From positions 1 through 64,000 of the forward strand of contig NZ_CANMEU010000010.1 in the NCBI RefSeq assembly GCF_947497045.1: a stretch of 64,000 nucleotides of DNA. Reading direction: 5' to 3'. The notes beneath the pieces were generated by a model. The model ran no database searches and had not been told where the DNA came from. It worked only from the letters and a program-made list of their open reading frames with translations. A program made the translations under genes and the position numbers. Position 1 is the stretch's first letter, and each line of letters starts with the position of its first letter. Origin of the DNA: an uncultured Tateyamaria sp. GTDB taxonomy: Bacteria > Pseudomonadota > Alphaproteobacteria > Rhodobacterales > Rhodobacteraceae. Of this stretch, positions 16,430 through 25,278 are shown piece after piece.

Positions 16430-17752
16430 TCACACAGCACCACGCTCAAGCGCCGGATAGCGCGCACCCAATGTCACCCCGCGCGCGATGAACGACACGA
16501 GCAGCGCTGCCCACAAACCGTGATTGCCCATGATCGGCAGCAAGGTGAAAATGGCCACCCAGTAGATCACGAATGACAGTGCCATCATATTGCGCATGTC
16601 GCGCCCCCGGCCCGCGCCGATGAATATCCCATCCAGCATCCAGGCCGCACAGCCCACAAGCGGGGCGATGACCATCCACCACAAGTACGCGCGCGCCTCG
16701 ACCTGCACGGCGGTGTCCTTGGCCATGACGTCAATCAACCATGGGCCGACCAGCAAGAACGCAAATGCCGTCGTGGCACAAACGACCATGCCCCACATGC
16801 TTGTCATCACGGCGGATCGGCGCACACTGGCCGGATCACGCCGTCCATAGGCGCGGGCGATCAGCGTCTCGGCGGCAAAGGCGAACCCGTCCATGGCATA
16901 GGCCGTGATGTACATGAACTGGATCAGCACCTCATTTGCGGCCAGCGTGACATCGCCAAACCGCGCCCCGATGAACACGAAAGACGAAAAGATGATCATC
17001 AACATCGCCGAGCGCAGCAGGATATCCGTGTTCAACAGCGCCATACGCACCAGCTTTGAGCGTTCGAAAATGCGCGGCCAGTCCCGCCATGCGACATGCT
17101 GAAACGCCCCCCGACAGAACCACAGCCCCAAGGCTGCCCCGGTCAGTTCTGCAATCACCGTTGCAATGGCCACGCCATCCACGCCCCACCCAAAACCAAG
17201 CACAAAGACGAAATTCAGCGCGATGTTCAGCCCGTTCATCAGCAACTGGATCCAGAATACAGCCCCCGTCCGCTCCATCGCGACAAGCCAGCCGGTCAGC
17301 GCATAGATCGAAATCGCCGCCGGGGCCGTCCAGATGCGAATGGCAAGGTAACTGCGTGCAAGGCTCTCGACCTCTGCACTGGCGGGGGACAGCTGAAACG
17401 CGGCCCAGAAGATCAGACCTTGCAGCGCAATCAGCGCAACGCCCCCCGCCCCAGCCACCATCAGGGCGCGGGTCAGCCACGCGCTGACTTCGGCCTCATC
17501 CCCGGCCCCTGCGGCCTGCCCCACAAGGCTGACGGTGCCCATGCGCAGAAATCCGAATATCCAGAATACGGTCGTAAGGATAATCGCGCCCATCGCGACC
17601 GCACCGATCGGGGCCGCCTCGCCCATCTGGCCAACCACGCCCACATCTACCGCGCCCAAAATCGGCACGGTCGCATTGGACAACACGATGGGCAGCGCGA
17701 TCTTCAACACCCGCCGATGGGTCAGCGGCGCAGGTGGTTCCAGCGTCGTCAC
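16430..17752 (-). CDS. MATE-family efflux transporter (DinF-like)
   Basis: The protein is 440 residues with about twelve hydrophobic segments in two similar halves, as in MATE sodium- or proton-coupled drug exporters. The N-terminal half holds LPIVLSNATVPILGAVDVGVVG, the DinF-subfamily pattern at TM1. The start is taken as the GTG at 17752, which overlaps the stop of the thioesterase gene (GTGA); the longer frame would lie within that gene. It is the third gene of a unit with two PaaI thioesterases, so export of an aromatic or acyl compound is conceivable but unproven. Confidence 0.85.
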   Translation of the reverse strand: MTTLEPPAPLTHRRVLKIALPIVLSNATVPILGAVDVGVVGQMGEAAPIGAVAMGAIILTTVFWIFGFLRMGTVSLVGQAAGAGDEAEVSAWLTRALMVAGAGGVALIALQGLIFWAAFQLSPASAEVESLARSYLAIRIWTAPAAISIYALTGWLVAMERTGAVFWIQLLMNGLNIALNFVFVLGFGWGVDGVAIATVIAELTGAALGLWFCRGAFQHVAWRDWPRIFERSKLVRMALLNTDILLRSAMLMIIFSSFVFIGARFGDVTLAANEVLIQFMYITAYAMDGFAFAAETLIARAYGRRDPASVRRSAVMTSMWGMVVCATTAFAFLLVGPWLIDVMAKDTAVQVEARAYLWWMVIAPLVGCAAWMLDGIFIGAGRGRDMRNMMALSFVIYWVAIFTLLPIMGNHGLWAALLVSFIARGVTLGARYPALERGAV

Positions 17753-18249
17753 CGACGCTGCGGCATCACGAAATGCCCCGTGGCCTGGGCAAACAGCTTG
17801 TCCCGATTGTCCTGCCATCCTTCCACATGCACCGAGGCATAGCGCCGCCCCGCCCGGTTGATCCGGGCGCGCGCATAAGCATCGCGCGGCAGACCCGAAC
17901 GCAGGTAATCCACGGAAAAATCTACCGTCTTGGGCAGGCGCGGCAGCTTGATCTCACCCCCGATATCAAAATCGAGGCTCCCGCTTTCGATGTCTTCCCA
18001 CAGATACGACCACGACAGGGTGATGATCGCCGTGACCTCAAGAAAGGCCGCCGTCACCCCGCCATGCAGGGCGGGCAGCAGCGGGTTGCCAATCAGTTTT
18101 TCGTCAAAGGGCAACACGCCCGTCAACTCATCCCCACGCCGATCAAAACCCAGCCCAAGGTATTTGATGTAAGGCACATGATCGACCAACGCATGCAGCG
18201 CCGCATCGCGGCGTTGTTTGACGACCTGGACGGGTTCGGGTTTCTTCAT
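17749..18249 (-). CDS. PaaI-family hotdog thioesterase (second of pair)
   Basis: The protein is 166 residues from the ATG at 18249. It is a single hotdog domain with [18 protein letters not shown], the catalytic HGG motif of PaaI-like acyl-CoA thioesterases at about residue 63, and [16 protein letters not shown] near the C-terminus. It overlaps its upstream paralogue and the downstream MATE gene by four bases each. Hydrolysis of acyl-CoA or hydroxyphenylacetyl-CoA is the family activity; a partner role with the next gene is likely. Confidence 0.85.
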   Translation of the reverse strand: MKKPEPVQVVKQRRDAALHALVDHVPYIKYLGLGFDRRGDELTGVLPFDEKLIGNPLLPALHGGVTAAFLEVTAIITLSWSYLWEDIESGSLDFDIGGEIKLPRLPKTVDFSVDYLRSGLPRDAYARARINRAGRRYASVHVEGWQDNRDKLFAQATGHFVMPQRR

Positions 18250-18674
18250 CGCTTGCCCTCCACCGTGAAGGCGCCTGTGGCGGTGGCAACCGGATTGTCC
18301 GTGTCCTCGTCCGAGGCTGTCGCGCGCACAAATGCCACAGAGCGGGTGACGTGATAACACTCGGCGCGGGTGGTGATCGCCTGACCGGGCGTGGCGGCGC
18401 GCATGTAGTCGATGCGCAAGTCCAACGTGGCCGTTCCGCCCATATTCGAGGGATGGCACATCACGGCCGCCCCGCAACACGTATCCATCAGCGCCGATAC
18501 GGCCCCGCCGCTGATCACGCGCGTCTCGGGATCGCCGATCAGACGGTCATCAAAGGGCATCGTGATCACCGCCACACCGTCGTGCATTTCTGTCAGGGTC
18601 ATGCCCAGATCGCGCGAATGAGGGATGGCCTCGATAAACTGGCGGGCCAATTTCAGCTTGTCTGGGTCGGACAT
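18246..18674 (-). CDS. PaaI-family hotdog thioesterase (first of pair)
   Basis: The 142-residue hotdog protein has [19 protein letters not shown], where the usual HGG is SGG (His replaced by Ser), and [15 protein letters not shown]. The changed catalytic motif suggests altered chemistry or a regulatory partner for the second thioesterase, whose HGG is intact. It is the first gene of the thioesterase-thioesterase-MATE unit and is divergent from a MerR regulator 132 bases away. Confidence 0.85.
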   Translation of the reverse strand: MSDPDKLKLARQFIEAIPHSRDLGMTLTEMHDGVAVITMPFDDRLIGDPETRVISGGAVSALMDTCCGAAVMCHPSNMGGTATLDLRIDYMRAATPGQAITTRAECYHVTRSVAFVRATASDEDTDNPVATATGAFTVEGKR

Positions 18675-18806
18675 ACGCCCTGCCTTGTCTGTTTCCTGGG
18701 GTTCGTTATCACGTTATGGGCACGCGCCTGCTTGGGGGCAAGGCGGCTGTTGCTCTTGAGGCGTGTGCACCGTAGGCTTTTGACCAGGGTTGGAGAAAGT
18801 TTGGCT

Positions 18807-19187
18807 ATGGCAGACGACCGCTTGAGCTTTAAGGAGATGTGCGCGCGCTTTGATGTGACGCCGCGCACGCTGCGCTATTACGAATATATAGAGTTGCTGC
18901 ACCCCGACCGCGAAGGGCGATCCCGGTTTTACGGTGCACGTGAATGTGCACGGATGAAGCTGATCCTGCGGGGGCGCAAATTCGGCTTTCAACTCGAAGA
19001 TATTCGCCAATGGCTGATGATCTACGAACGCGAAGGCACCGAGGCGCAGATGCGCGCGTGGATCAAGCTGGCCGATGGGCAGCTCAAGGAACTGGACGAG
19101 CAGCGCGCGCAGCTCGACGAAGCCCGCGACGAGTTGAAGAACTTGCGCGACAGCGTCGCAGACCAGATCACAAGCACCGACGCCTGA
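18807..19187 (+). CDS. MerR-family transcriptional regulator (paralogue 1)
   Basis: The protein is 126 residues from the ATG at 18807. It has an N-terminal winged HTH (FKEMCARFDVTPRTLRYYE, about residues 8-26), the dimerisation helix and a C-terminal coiled coil rich in Glu/Arg (residues 88-122). It lacks the metal-binding cysteines of metal-sensing MerR proteins. About 50% of residues match the second MerR at 20285. It is divergent from the thioesterase-MATE unit, a likely target. Confidence 0.88.
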   Translation: MADDRLSFKEMCARFDVTPRTLRYYEYIELLHPDREGRSRFYGARECARMKLILRGRKFGFQLEDIRQWLMIYEREGTEAQMRAWIKLADGQLKELDEQRAQLDEARDELKNLRDSVADQITSTDA

Positions 19188-19338
19188 GCCCTTTTTGGTC
19201 AGTTTTGTCCCAGAACGGCCCGGTCCCGCGGGCGGGCAGCCTGCACCGAAGCGCCAAAAACGGGATCCACGATTGACCCCATAGCGCGACGACCTACACC
19301 TTCACATGAACCAGGTGAGCGTGAAGGGCGGCCATGCG

Positions 19339-20091
19339 ATGACGACAGGTGCCAAAACGGTGCTGATCCTTGGCAGTGCGCCCAACGTGATTGAGGCCCG
19401 CACCCTGCCCAAAGCGCTGTTCTCTGCAATCGTGGTAATCAACAACGCATGGCGGGTGCGCACGGACTGGGATCATCACATCTCGCCTGATGATTTTCCC
19501 GAGGCGCGCAAGCCGCCACATCTGGCACCCGGCCAGTCGTCGATAGGGGCCGCCGACTATGTGCCCGCCAACAATCACTATGGCGGTGTCGTCTATGCGG
19601 GCGGCACGATGGCCTTTTCCGCGGGGTACTGGGCGCTCGCAGCACTCAACCCGACGGCGTTGGTATTTTATGGCTGCGATATGGTTTACCCCACCACAGG
19701 CCGCGCGCATTTTTATGGCACGGGCACAGCCGACCCGCTGCGCAACGACGTCACCTTGCGCAATCTGGAGGCCAAATCCGCACGGCTTATGGCCCACGCC
19801 GCCCAACAGGGATGCGCCTGCCTGCGTGCCCCGCGCGGTGACAGCCGCCTGTTGTTTCCCACGATCACCCTCAGCGGCGCGACGATGGGGATCATGGCGA
19901 CACCGCATTTCGATCTGGACGCCTTCCACCGCGCCAAACAGCGCGAGGCAGAGTTGGGGTATTTCGTGGAATCCGGGCGCTATTGGACGCAGGCCGCCTC
20001 GATCTGCCCTGAAAAGGTTGATGCGCTGGATCAAATGTGGATGCAGACGACCGCTGCAACACCCGATGGCGATGCGATCACGCGGCGATAG
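19339..20091 (+). CDS. Conserved protein of unknown function, possible DUF115/sialyltransferase-like fold
   Basis: The protein is 250 residues from the ATG at 19339 (an ATG at 19306 is also possible). The start KTVLILGSAPNVIEA and later IVVINNAWR, plus FYGCDMVYPTTG in the middle, recall the MptE/DUF115 and CST-I type Rossmann-like domains that bind nucleotide sugars or pterin phosphates. No catalytic residues can be assigned. It stands alone between the two MerR genes and is not coupled to either. Length and composition are ordinary for the chromosome. Confidence 0.5.
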   Translation: MTTGAKTVLILGSAPNVIEARTLPKALFSAIVVINNAWRVRTDWDHHISPDDFPEARKPPHLAPGQSSIGAADYVPANNHYGGVVYAGGTMAFSAGYWALAALNPTALVFYGCDMVYPTTGRAHFYGTGTADPLRNDVTLRNLEAKSARLMAHAAQQGCACLRAPRGDSRLLFPTITLSGATMGIMATPHFDLDAFHRAKQREAELGYFVESGRYWTQAASICPEKVDALDQMWMQTTAATPDGDAITRR

Positions 20092-20153
20092 TCCGGCGGC
20101 GCTGTCGCGTTGATCTTTGCGCTTTTAGGGGGCCGGTGTGCCCATTGCCTTGC

Positions 20154-20218
20154 TTGACGTGCTTCACAAACACGTCAACCTCGCAAATGACGTGACGTAC
20201 AGTTTACGTCAACGTCAT
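20154..20218 (+). promoter_or_regulatory. LiuR-like MerR operator cluster upstream of the second MerR gene
   Basis: TTGACGTG (20154-20161), nine bases, then CACGTCAA (20171-20178) is a perfect inverted repeat. Fifteen bases on come TGACGTGACGTAC (20189-20200, partial) and TTTACGTCAACGTCAT (20203-20218), which resembles the near-palindromic ACGT-rich sites described for MerR-type LiuR regulators of branched-chain and fatty acid catabolism. The sites lie 67-131 bases before the MerR ATG and in front of the acyl-CoA dehydrogenase cluster, fitting autoregulation and control of the operon. Confidence 0.6.
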
Positions 20219-20284
20219 AGTCTGGTTGCAACGAATCCCAAGCTGCCCCATGTCGTGACCGTAACGGCGATAGCGAGAAATCCG

Positions 20285-20686
20285 ATGACCGATAAAACAG
20301 CAACGATCCGCGAGATGTGTGATGCCTTCGACGTCACCCCTCGGACCCTGAGATTTTATGAAGCAAAGGAACTGCTTTTCCCGATCCGGGAAGGCCAGAA
20401 GCGGCTGTTTACCAAACGGGACCGTGCCCGGCTCAAGCTGATCCTGCGTGGCAAACGGTTTGGCTTCAGCCTCGAACAGATCCGCCAATTGCTGGATCTT
20501 TATGACATGGGCGACCAGCAACAGACCCAGCTGACCCGCACCTACGAAATTGCCCGTGACCGCCTGTCGGACATGGAAACACAGCGCAATGAACTGACCG
20601 AGGCCATCGATGACCTCAAGAACCAGCTCAAGTGGGGCGAAAAGATGCTCGCTTCGATGAGCACAACGAAAAACGCTGCCGAATAA
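20285..20686 (+). CDS. MerR-family transcriptional regulator (paralogue 2), probable regulator of acyl-CoA oxidation genes
   Basis: The protein is 133 residues from the ATG at 20285. It has an N-terminal HTH (IREMCDAFDVTPRTLRFYE), LRGKRFGFSLEQIRQLLDLYD and a C-terminal coiled coil. No metal-binding cysteines are present, as in LiuR-type members. It lies 90 bases upstream of an acyl-CoA dehydrogenase and downstream of ACGT-rich palindromes. Role assignment rests on gene context. Confidence 0.88.
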   Translation: MTDKTATIREMCDAFDVTPRTLRFYEAKELLFPIREGQKRLFTKRDRARLKLILRGKRFGFSLEQIRQLLDLYDMGDQQQTQLTRTYEIARDRLSDMETQRNELTEAIDDLKNQLKWGEKMLASMSTTKNAAE

Positions 20687-20776
20687 ACGGCAGCGCGATA
20701 GACTGCGCCACGGATATGTGGCGATGACGAGATACGCGGCCAGACATGTGCCGCAGCACTTAGGGAGACGACGACG

Positions 20777-22558
20777 ATGCCCAGCTACACCCCCCCCACG
20801 AAAGACATGCAATTCATCCTGCATGACGTCCTGAACGTCACCGAGGCCGGGATTCCCGGTTATGACGAGCTTGAGGCCGATTTCACGTCGGCCATTCTGG
20901 AAGAAGCGGGCAAGCTGACCTCCGGAGTGCTCGCCCCCCTGAACGTCGTGGGGGACAAAGAAGGGTGCCGCCTGGAAAACGGTGTCGTCTACACGCCCGC
21001 CGGGTTCAAGGATGCCTTTGAGCAAGTCAAGGAAGGCGGCTGGCCCGGGCTGGACATGCCCGAGGAATTTGGCGGCCAGAACATGCCCTATGTGATGGGC
21101 ACAGCCGTGGGCGAGATGTTCAGTTCCGCCAACATGGCCTTCACCATGTATCAGGGCCTGACCCATGGTGCGGCCTCGGCCATTCTGGCGCACGGCAGCC
21201 AAGAGCAGAAAGAAACCTACCTGCCCAAGATGGTGTCCTGCGAGTGGACCGGTACCATGAACCTGACCGAACCCCATTGCGGCACCGATCTGGGTCTCAT
21301 GCGCACCAAGGCCGAACCACAAGAGGACGGGTCCTTCAATATCTCCGGTCAGAAGATCTTTATCTCGGCCGGTGAACACGACATGGCCGACAACATCATC
21401 CACCTCGTATTGGCCAAGATTACCGGTGGTCCCGAGGGGATCAAGGGTGTCTCGCTGTTCATTGTCCCCAAGTTCCTCGTGAACGAAGACGGCTCGCTTG
21501 GTGCCCGCAACGGCGTCGCCGTGGGCAACATCGAAGAGAAAATGGGCATTCACGGCAACTCCACCTGCGTGATGAACTACGACAACGCGGTTGGTTACCT
21601 GATCGGAGAAGAACACAAGGGCATGCGCGCCATGTTCACCATGATGAACGAAGCGCGCATCGGCGTCGGCATGCAGGGCCTGAGCCAAGCCGAGGTCGCC
21701 TATCAGAACGCGCTTGAGTACGCCAAGGACCGCCTTCAGGGCCGTGACGTGACGGGTGTAAAGAACCCCGACGGCCCCGCAGATCCGCTGATCGTGCACC
21801 CCGATATTCGCCGCTCGTTGATGGACCAGAAATCCTTTGCCGAAGGTGCGCGCGCCTTTGTCCTGTGGTCGGCGACGATGATTGATGCCGCCCACCGGGG
21901 CGAGGACAAGGATGCAGACGGGATCGTGTCGCTGCTGACGCCCATCATCAAAGGCTTCCTGACAGATGTCGGCTACGACATGACAATCAAAGCCCAGCAG
22001 GTCTATGGCGGGCACGGCTACATCGAGGAATGGGGCATGTCGCAATACACCCGCGATGCCCGGATCGCGATGATCTATGAAGGGGCGAACGGCGTTCAGG
22101 CACTCGACCTAGTCGGCCGCAAACTGGCGCAGGACGGCGGCAAGCACGTAATGGCGTTCTTTGAGCTGGTCAAATCCTTCATCAAGGAAAATGCAGGTCA
22201 GGACGAAGCCTTTGACAAGGAGTTCCTTGACCCGCTCAAGGCGGCATCCAAGGACCTTCAGGCGGCGGGCATGTATTTCATGCAGCAAGGTATGAGCAAT
22301 CCCAACAACGCGCTGTCGGGGTCCTATGATTTCATGCACATGTTCGGCCATGTCTGCCTCGGCCTGATGTGGGCGCGTATGGGCAAGGCCGCCAAGGCTG
22401 CACTGGATGGTGGCACCTCGGACACCGAGTTCTACGAGACCAAGCTGGCCACCGGGCGCTATTACATGGCGCGCCAACTGCCTGCCACGGCCCTGCACCT
22501 GACCCGTATTGAAACAGGCGGCGACACCGTGATGGCGCTGGATGCGGCCAACTTCTAA
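20777..22558 (+). CDS. Acyl-CoA dehydrogenase, long form with C-terminal extension (FadE/DmdC-type)
   Basis: The 593-residue protein has N-terminal, middle and C-terminal acyl-CoA dehydrogenase domains (about residues 30-450) plus an extra C-terminal domain (about 460-590) typical of ~600-residue family members. The flavin-binding [17 protein letters not shown] and the catalytic Glu in [14 protein letters not shown] (about residue 437) are present. The same subfamily includes DmdC, the 3-methylmercaptopropionyl-CoA dehydrogenase of DMSP demethylation, so fatty acyl or MMPA substrates are both possible. A purine-rich AGGGAG site precedes the ATG. A hairpin follows the gene. Confidence 0.88.
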   Translation: MPSYTPPTKDMQFILHDVLNVTEAGIPGYDELEADFTSAILEEAGKLTSGVLAPLNVVGDKEGCRLENGVVYTPAGFKDAFEQVKEGGWPGLDMPEEFGGQNMPYVMGTAVGEMFSSANMAFTMYQGLTHGAASAILAHGSQEQKETYLPKMVSCEWTGTMNLTEPHCGTDLGLMRTKAEPQEDGSFNISGQKIFISAGEHDMADNIIHLVLAKITGGPEGIKGVSLFIVPKFLVNEDGSLGARNGVAVGNIEEKMGIHGNSTCVMNYDNAVGYLIGEEHKGMRAMFTMMNEARIGVGMQGLSQAEVAYQNALEYAKDRLQGRDVTGVKNPDGPADPLIVHPDIRRSLMDQKSFAEGARAFVLWSATMIDAAHRGEDKDADGIVSLLTPIIKGFLTDVGYDMTIKAQQVYGGHGYIEEWGMSQYTRDARIAMIYEGANGVQALDLVGRKLAQDGGKHVMAFFELVKSFIKENAGQDEAFDKEFLDPLKAASKDLQAAGMYFMQQGMSNPNNALSGSYDFMHMFGHVCLGLMWARMGKAAKAALDGGTSDTEFYETKLATGRYYMARQLPATALHLTRIETGGDTVMALDAANF

Positions 22559-22565
22559 ACTCGGT

Positions 22566-22589
22566 AAGGCGGGGGGACACCCCCGCCTT
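22566..22589 (+). terminator. GC hairpin after the acyl-CoA dehydrogenase gene
   Basis: AAGGCGGGGG (22566-22575) pairs with CCCCCGCCTT (22580-22589), a perfect 10-bp stem with a four-base loop beginning seven bases after the stop. There is no long T tract, so termination may be partial and permit read-through into the two small genes. Confidence 0.6.
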
Positions 22590-22616
22590 CTTCTACCAAG
22601 GGACACCCAGCTAACA

Positions 22617-22832
22617 ATGAAGTCTTTATTAAATTTTATCACTAGCATTACTGCTTTGGCCTTCATCCTCTTGCTAGTGCGAGCTGGGTATGGTGTCATC
22701 TATGTTGAGGGTACACTACCTGTGCCCGATATTGACCTAACCCTCGAAAGTCAGGTTTATCCCCATCTCATTTGGTCCGGCCTTGCGCTTATCATTAGTA
22801 TAGCGACAGGCCAGATAGGGAAGCGAATTTAG
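22617..22832 (+). CDS. Small A+T-rich membrane protein (71 aa)
   Basis: The ATG at 22617 opens a 71-residue protein with two hydrophobic helices, about residues 8-26 (FITSITALAFILLLVRAGY) and 50-66 (HLIWSGLALIISIATGQ). Base use is noticeably richer in A/T than in the flanking dehydrogenase genes. Its stop TAG is directly followed by the ATG of the next small gene. No family is recognised; the pair may be a recent insertion in the fatty acid cluster. Confidence 0.6.
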   Translation: MKSLLNFITSITALAFILLLVRAGYGVIYVEGTLPVPDIDLTLESQVYPHLIWSGLALIISIATGQIGKRI

Positions 22833-23045
22833 ATGCCCAAACGCTTTCGCCTGACCCGCCGTTTCCCGGTTGCCATGACCGAAGATGGCTACCGCCGCCT
22901 AAAGCGGTTCGCGACTGAGGCAGGCTTGGATGAGGGCGAGGCACTGTCGTTTCTGTTTGAGAATTTCGACAGCGTCACAAACGAGGAAAACCTGACTGCC
23001 CGGATGCGCCTGTTCAACGCCGAGTTGGAGGCGCGCAAACGTTGA
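22833..23045 (+). CDS. Small basic protein, possible ribbon-helix-helix type (70 aa)
   Basis: The 70-residue protein begins MPKRFRLTRRFPVAMTEDGYRRLKRFATEAG, an N-terminal beta strand then helix pattern reminiscent of ribbon-helix-helix DNA-binding proteins, followed by an acidic helix. It starts immediately after the previous gene's stop and ends 27 bases before the second acyl-CoA dehydrogenase, whose ribosome site (GGGAGGA) lies in between. Regulatory or antitoxin-like function is a guess from shape only. Confidence 0.55.
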   Translation: MPKRFRLTRRFPVAMTEDGYRRLKRFATEAGLDEGEALSFLFENFDSVTNEENLTARMRLFNAELEARKR

Positions 23046-23072
23046 TCAGCACATCTTTCAGGGAGGAAAGAT

Positions 23073-24230
23073 ATGACGGATCTCGATCACAGCCCTCAGG
23101 GCTGGATGAGCGACGAACATCAGATGATTGCCGACATGACGGCGCAATTCATCACCAATGAGTGGGCACCGCACTTTGAACGCTGGCGCAAGCAGGGCGA
23201 GATGGACCGCGAGACCTGGCAGCAGGCCGGTGAGCTCGGACTGCTGTGCCCCTCGATCCCAGAGGAATACGGTGGCGCAGGCGGTGATTTTGGCCACGAG
23301 GCTGCCATTCTGATCGAAGGCGCGCGCGCCAATCTGGCCAGTTGGGGCCATGGGATACATTCGGGGATCGTAGCCCACTACATCCTGAATTACGGCACCG
23401 AGGATCAAAAGCAACGCTGGCTCCCCAAGATGGTGTCGGGCGAGATGGTCGGGGCGCTCGCGATGACCGAACCCTCGACCGGATCGGATGTCCAGGCGAT
23501 CAAGACCCGCGCGATCAAGGACGGCAACGCCTATCGGCTGACCGGCTCCAAAACCTTCATCACCAACGGCCAGCATGCGAACCTGATCGTGGTGGCGGCC
23601 AAGACCAACCCGGATGAGGGATCCAAAGGCGTATCTCTGGTCGTTCTGGAAACAGACGGGGCTGTCGGGTTTGAGCGGGGCCGCAACCTCGACAAGATCG
23701 GGATGCACGCCTCGGACACGTCCGAATTGTTCTTCGACAACATCGAAATCCCGCCCGAGAATATCCTTGGCGGGACGGAGGGCCAGGGTTTCTATCAACT
23801 TATGCAGCAACTGCCGCAAGAGCGGTTGATCATCGCCTGTTCCGCAGTGGGTGCGATGGAAGGCGCGGTTGAGCGCACCATCGCATATTGCAAGGAGCGC
23901 GAAGCCTTTGGCGGCCCGATCATGCAATTCCAGAACACCCGGTTCAAGCTGGCCGAAGCCAAGACCAAGACGATGGTCAGCCGCGCCTTCTTTGACGAGT
24001 GCATGGCCGAACATCTGCGCGGGGAGCTGTCCGTCGACAAGGCTGCCATGTGCAAGTACTGGACCAGCGATACTCAGGCCTGGGTTTTGGACGAATGCCT
24101 GCAATTGCATGGCGGCTATGGTTTCACCCAGGATTACGACATCGGCGGGATGTGGGCCGATGCACGGGTGCAACGGATTTACGGCGGCACAAACGAGATT
24201 ATGAAAGAGCTGATTGCGAGGGCGTTTTGA
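23073..24230 (+). CDS. Acyl-CoA dehydrogenase (short-form)
   Basis: The 385-residue protein is a complete acyl-CoA dehydrogenase: [15 protein letters not shown] (flavin/substrate region, about residue 130), [10 protein letters not shown] and the C-terminal [16 protein letters not shown]. The usual catalytic Glu position in YEGT is Gly here, while a Glu is present in [12 protein letters not shown] (about residue 250), the alternative site used by isovaleryl-CoA and long-chain acyl-CoA dehydrogenases. So a branched or long-chain substrate is plausible. The ribosome site GGGAGGA is strong. Confidence 0.9.
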   Translation: MTDLDHSPQGWMSDEHQMIADMTAQFITNEWAPHFERWRKQGEMDRETWQQAGELGLLCPSIPEEYGGAGGDFGHEAAILIEGARANLASWGHGIHSGIVAHYILNYGTEDQKQRWLPKMVSGEMVGALAMTEPSTGSDVQAIKTRAIKDGNAYRLTGSKTFITNGQHANLIVVAAKTNPDEGSKGVSLVVLETDGAVGFERGRNLDKIGMHASDTSELFFDNIEIPPENILGGTEGQGFYQLMQQLPQERLIIACSAVGAMEGAVERTIAYCKEREAFGGPIMQFQNTRFKLAEAKTKTMVSRAFFDECMAEHLRGELSVDKAAMCKYWTSDTQAWVLDECLQLHGGYGFTQDYDIGGMWADARVQRIYGGTNEIMKELIARAF

Positions 24231-24540
24231 AACCCGCCGCGATCGCACCTGCGTCTGAGCGACCCTCCGGGGGGAGTTTGTCCAGCAAGATGAACAGGGG
24301 ATCAGCATGCAAGATCCACCCCGCCATCCGGCTGCAATCGAGCGGGACGTTGGGGCTTCACCTTGCACATGGCTCAGCTCTCCAGCCTACCATGCCTACC
24401 CAGGATCGCGCATTAACCTTAACGCGGAGTGAACAGATCCAGCTTCATCTTGCCAGATAAACTCCACGGGGGTCCGGGGGTGTGAAACCCCCGGTTCCGC
24501 CCTCTCTCAATTTCAGGAATTCAAGAAAAGGCACAATACC
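24231..24540. other. 310-base intergenic gap with one REP-like element
   Basis: No gene is seen here. The right half holds a REP-like element (24443-24496) ending about 45 bases before the GST gene; the left half shows nothing recognisable. Confidence 0.5.
24443..24496 (-). repeat. REP-like element, second subtype
   Basis: CTTCATCTTGCCAGATAAAC, then GGGGGTCCGGGGG, a short loop (TGTGAAA) and CCCCCGG forms a strong stem. It is related to 16384-16425 and 38498-38560. Confidence 0.65.
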
Positions 24541-25173
24541 ATGACCCTCAAACTTCACTGCTTTGGCGAAAGCGGCAACTCTTACAAAGCGGCGCTGGCG
24601 CTGGAACTCTCGGGTCTCGAATGGGAGGCCGTCCATATCGATTTCTTCGGTGGTGCCGCGCGCAGCGATGAATACCGCGCGCTCAACACCATGGGCGAAG
24701 CGCCGCTTTTGATCGACGGTGACAGGCGGTTCAGCCAGTCGGGCGTGATCCAGCAATATATCAGTGACAAATCCGGCAAACATGGTGGCACCGGCGATGA
24801 CAGGTACGAAGTGTTGCGGTGGGTGCTGTGGGACAATCACAAGCTGTCCTCGATGGCCGGGGTGACCCGGTTCCTGATGAATTTCCTGCCCGAAGACAAA
24901 CGCCCCCAACCGGTGATCGATTTTAATCTGGGTCGGCTCAAAGGGGCCTATGCCGTCCTGAACACCCATCTTGAGGCGCGCGACTGGATCGTGGGTGACG
25001 GCCTCACCAATGCCGATCTCAGCTGCTGTGGATATCTTTATTATCCCGAACCGTTCGGGTTTGACCGCGCGGATTGGCCCAACATTGATCGCTGGCTCAC
25101 AAACATCTCGACCTTGCCGGGGTGGAAGGCCCCTTACGACCTCATGCCCGGCTCACCCGCAGATCGCGCCTGA
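24541..25173 (+). CDS. Glutathione S-transferase family protein
   Basis: The 210-residue protein has a thioredoxin-like N-terminal domain (residues 1-80, LKLHCFGESGNSYKAALALELSGL with Ser13 as likely catalytic residue, and GEAPLLIDGDRRFSQSGVIQQYI) and an all-helical C-terminal domain. It would conjugate or reduce substrates with glutathione. It sits between the acyl-CoA dehydrogenase and thiolase genes in the same orientation, 105 bases before the latter, so it may detoxify reactive acyl intermediates. Confidence 0.88.
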   Translation: MTLKLHCFGESGNSYKAALALELSGLEWEAVHIDFFGGAARSDEYRALNTMGEAPLLIDGDRRFSQSGVIQQYISDKSGKHGGTGDDRYEVLRWVLWDNHKLSSMAGVTRFLMNFLPEDKRPQPVIDFNLGRLKGAYAVLNTHLEARDWIVGDGLTNADLSCCGYLYYPEPFGFDRADWPNIDRWLTNISTLPGWKAPYDLMPGSPADRA

Positions 25174-25278
25174 GTTTACGTGATTGGTCGCGACGTCACT
25201 CTTGAATAGACCGACCGGTCCACCCCAACTGGGGCAGAGACAAAGACACTGACCGCCTCTGGCAAAAGGACAACCAAC

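Noticed and set aside
20204-22045. 613-residue minus-strand frame opposite the acyl-CoA dehydrogenase
   Set aside because: Shadow of GC-rich codon bias; no conserved motifs and overlaps the MerR operator region.
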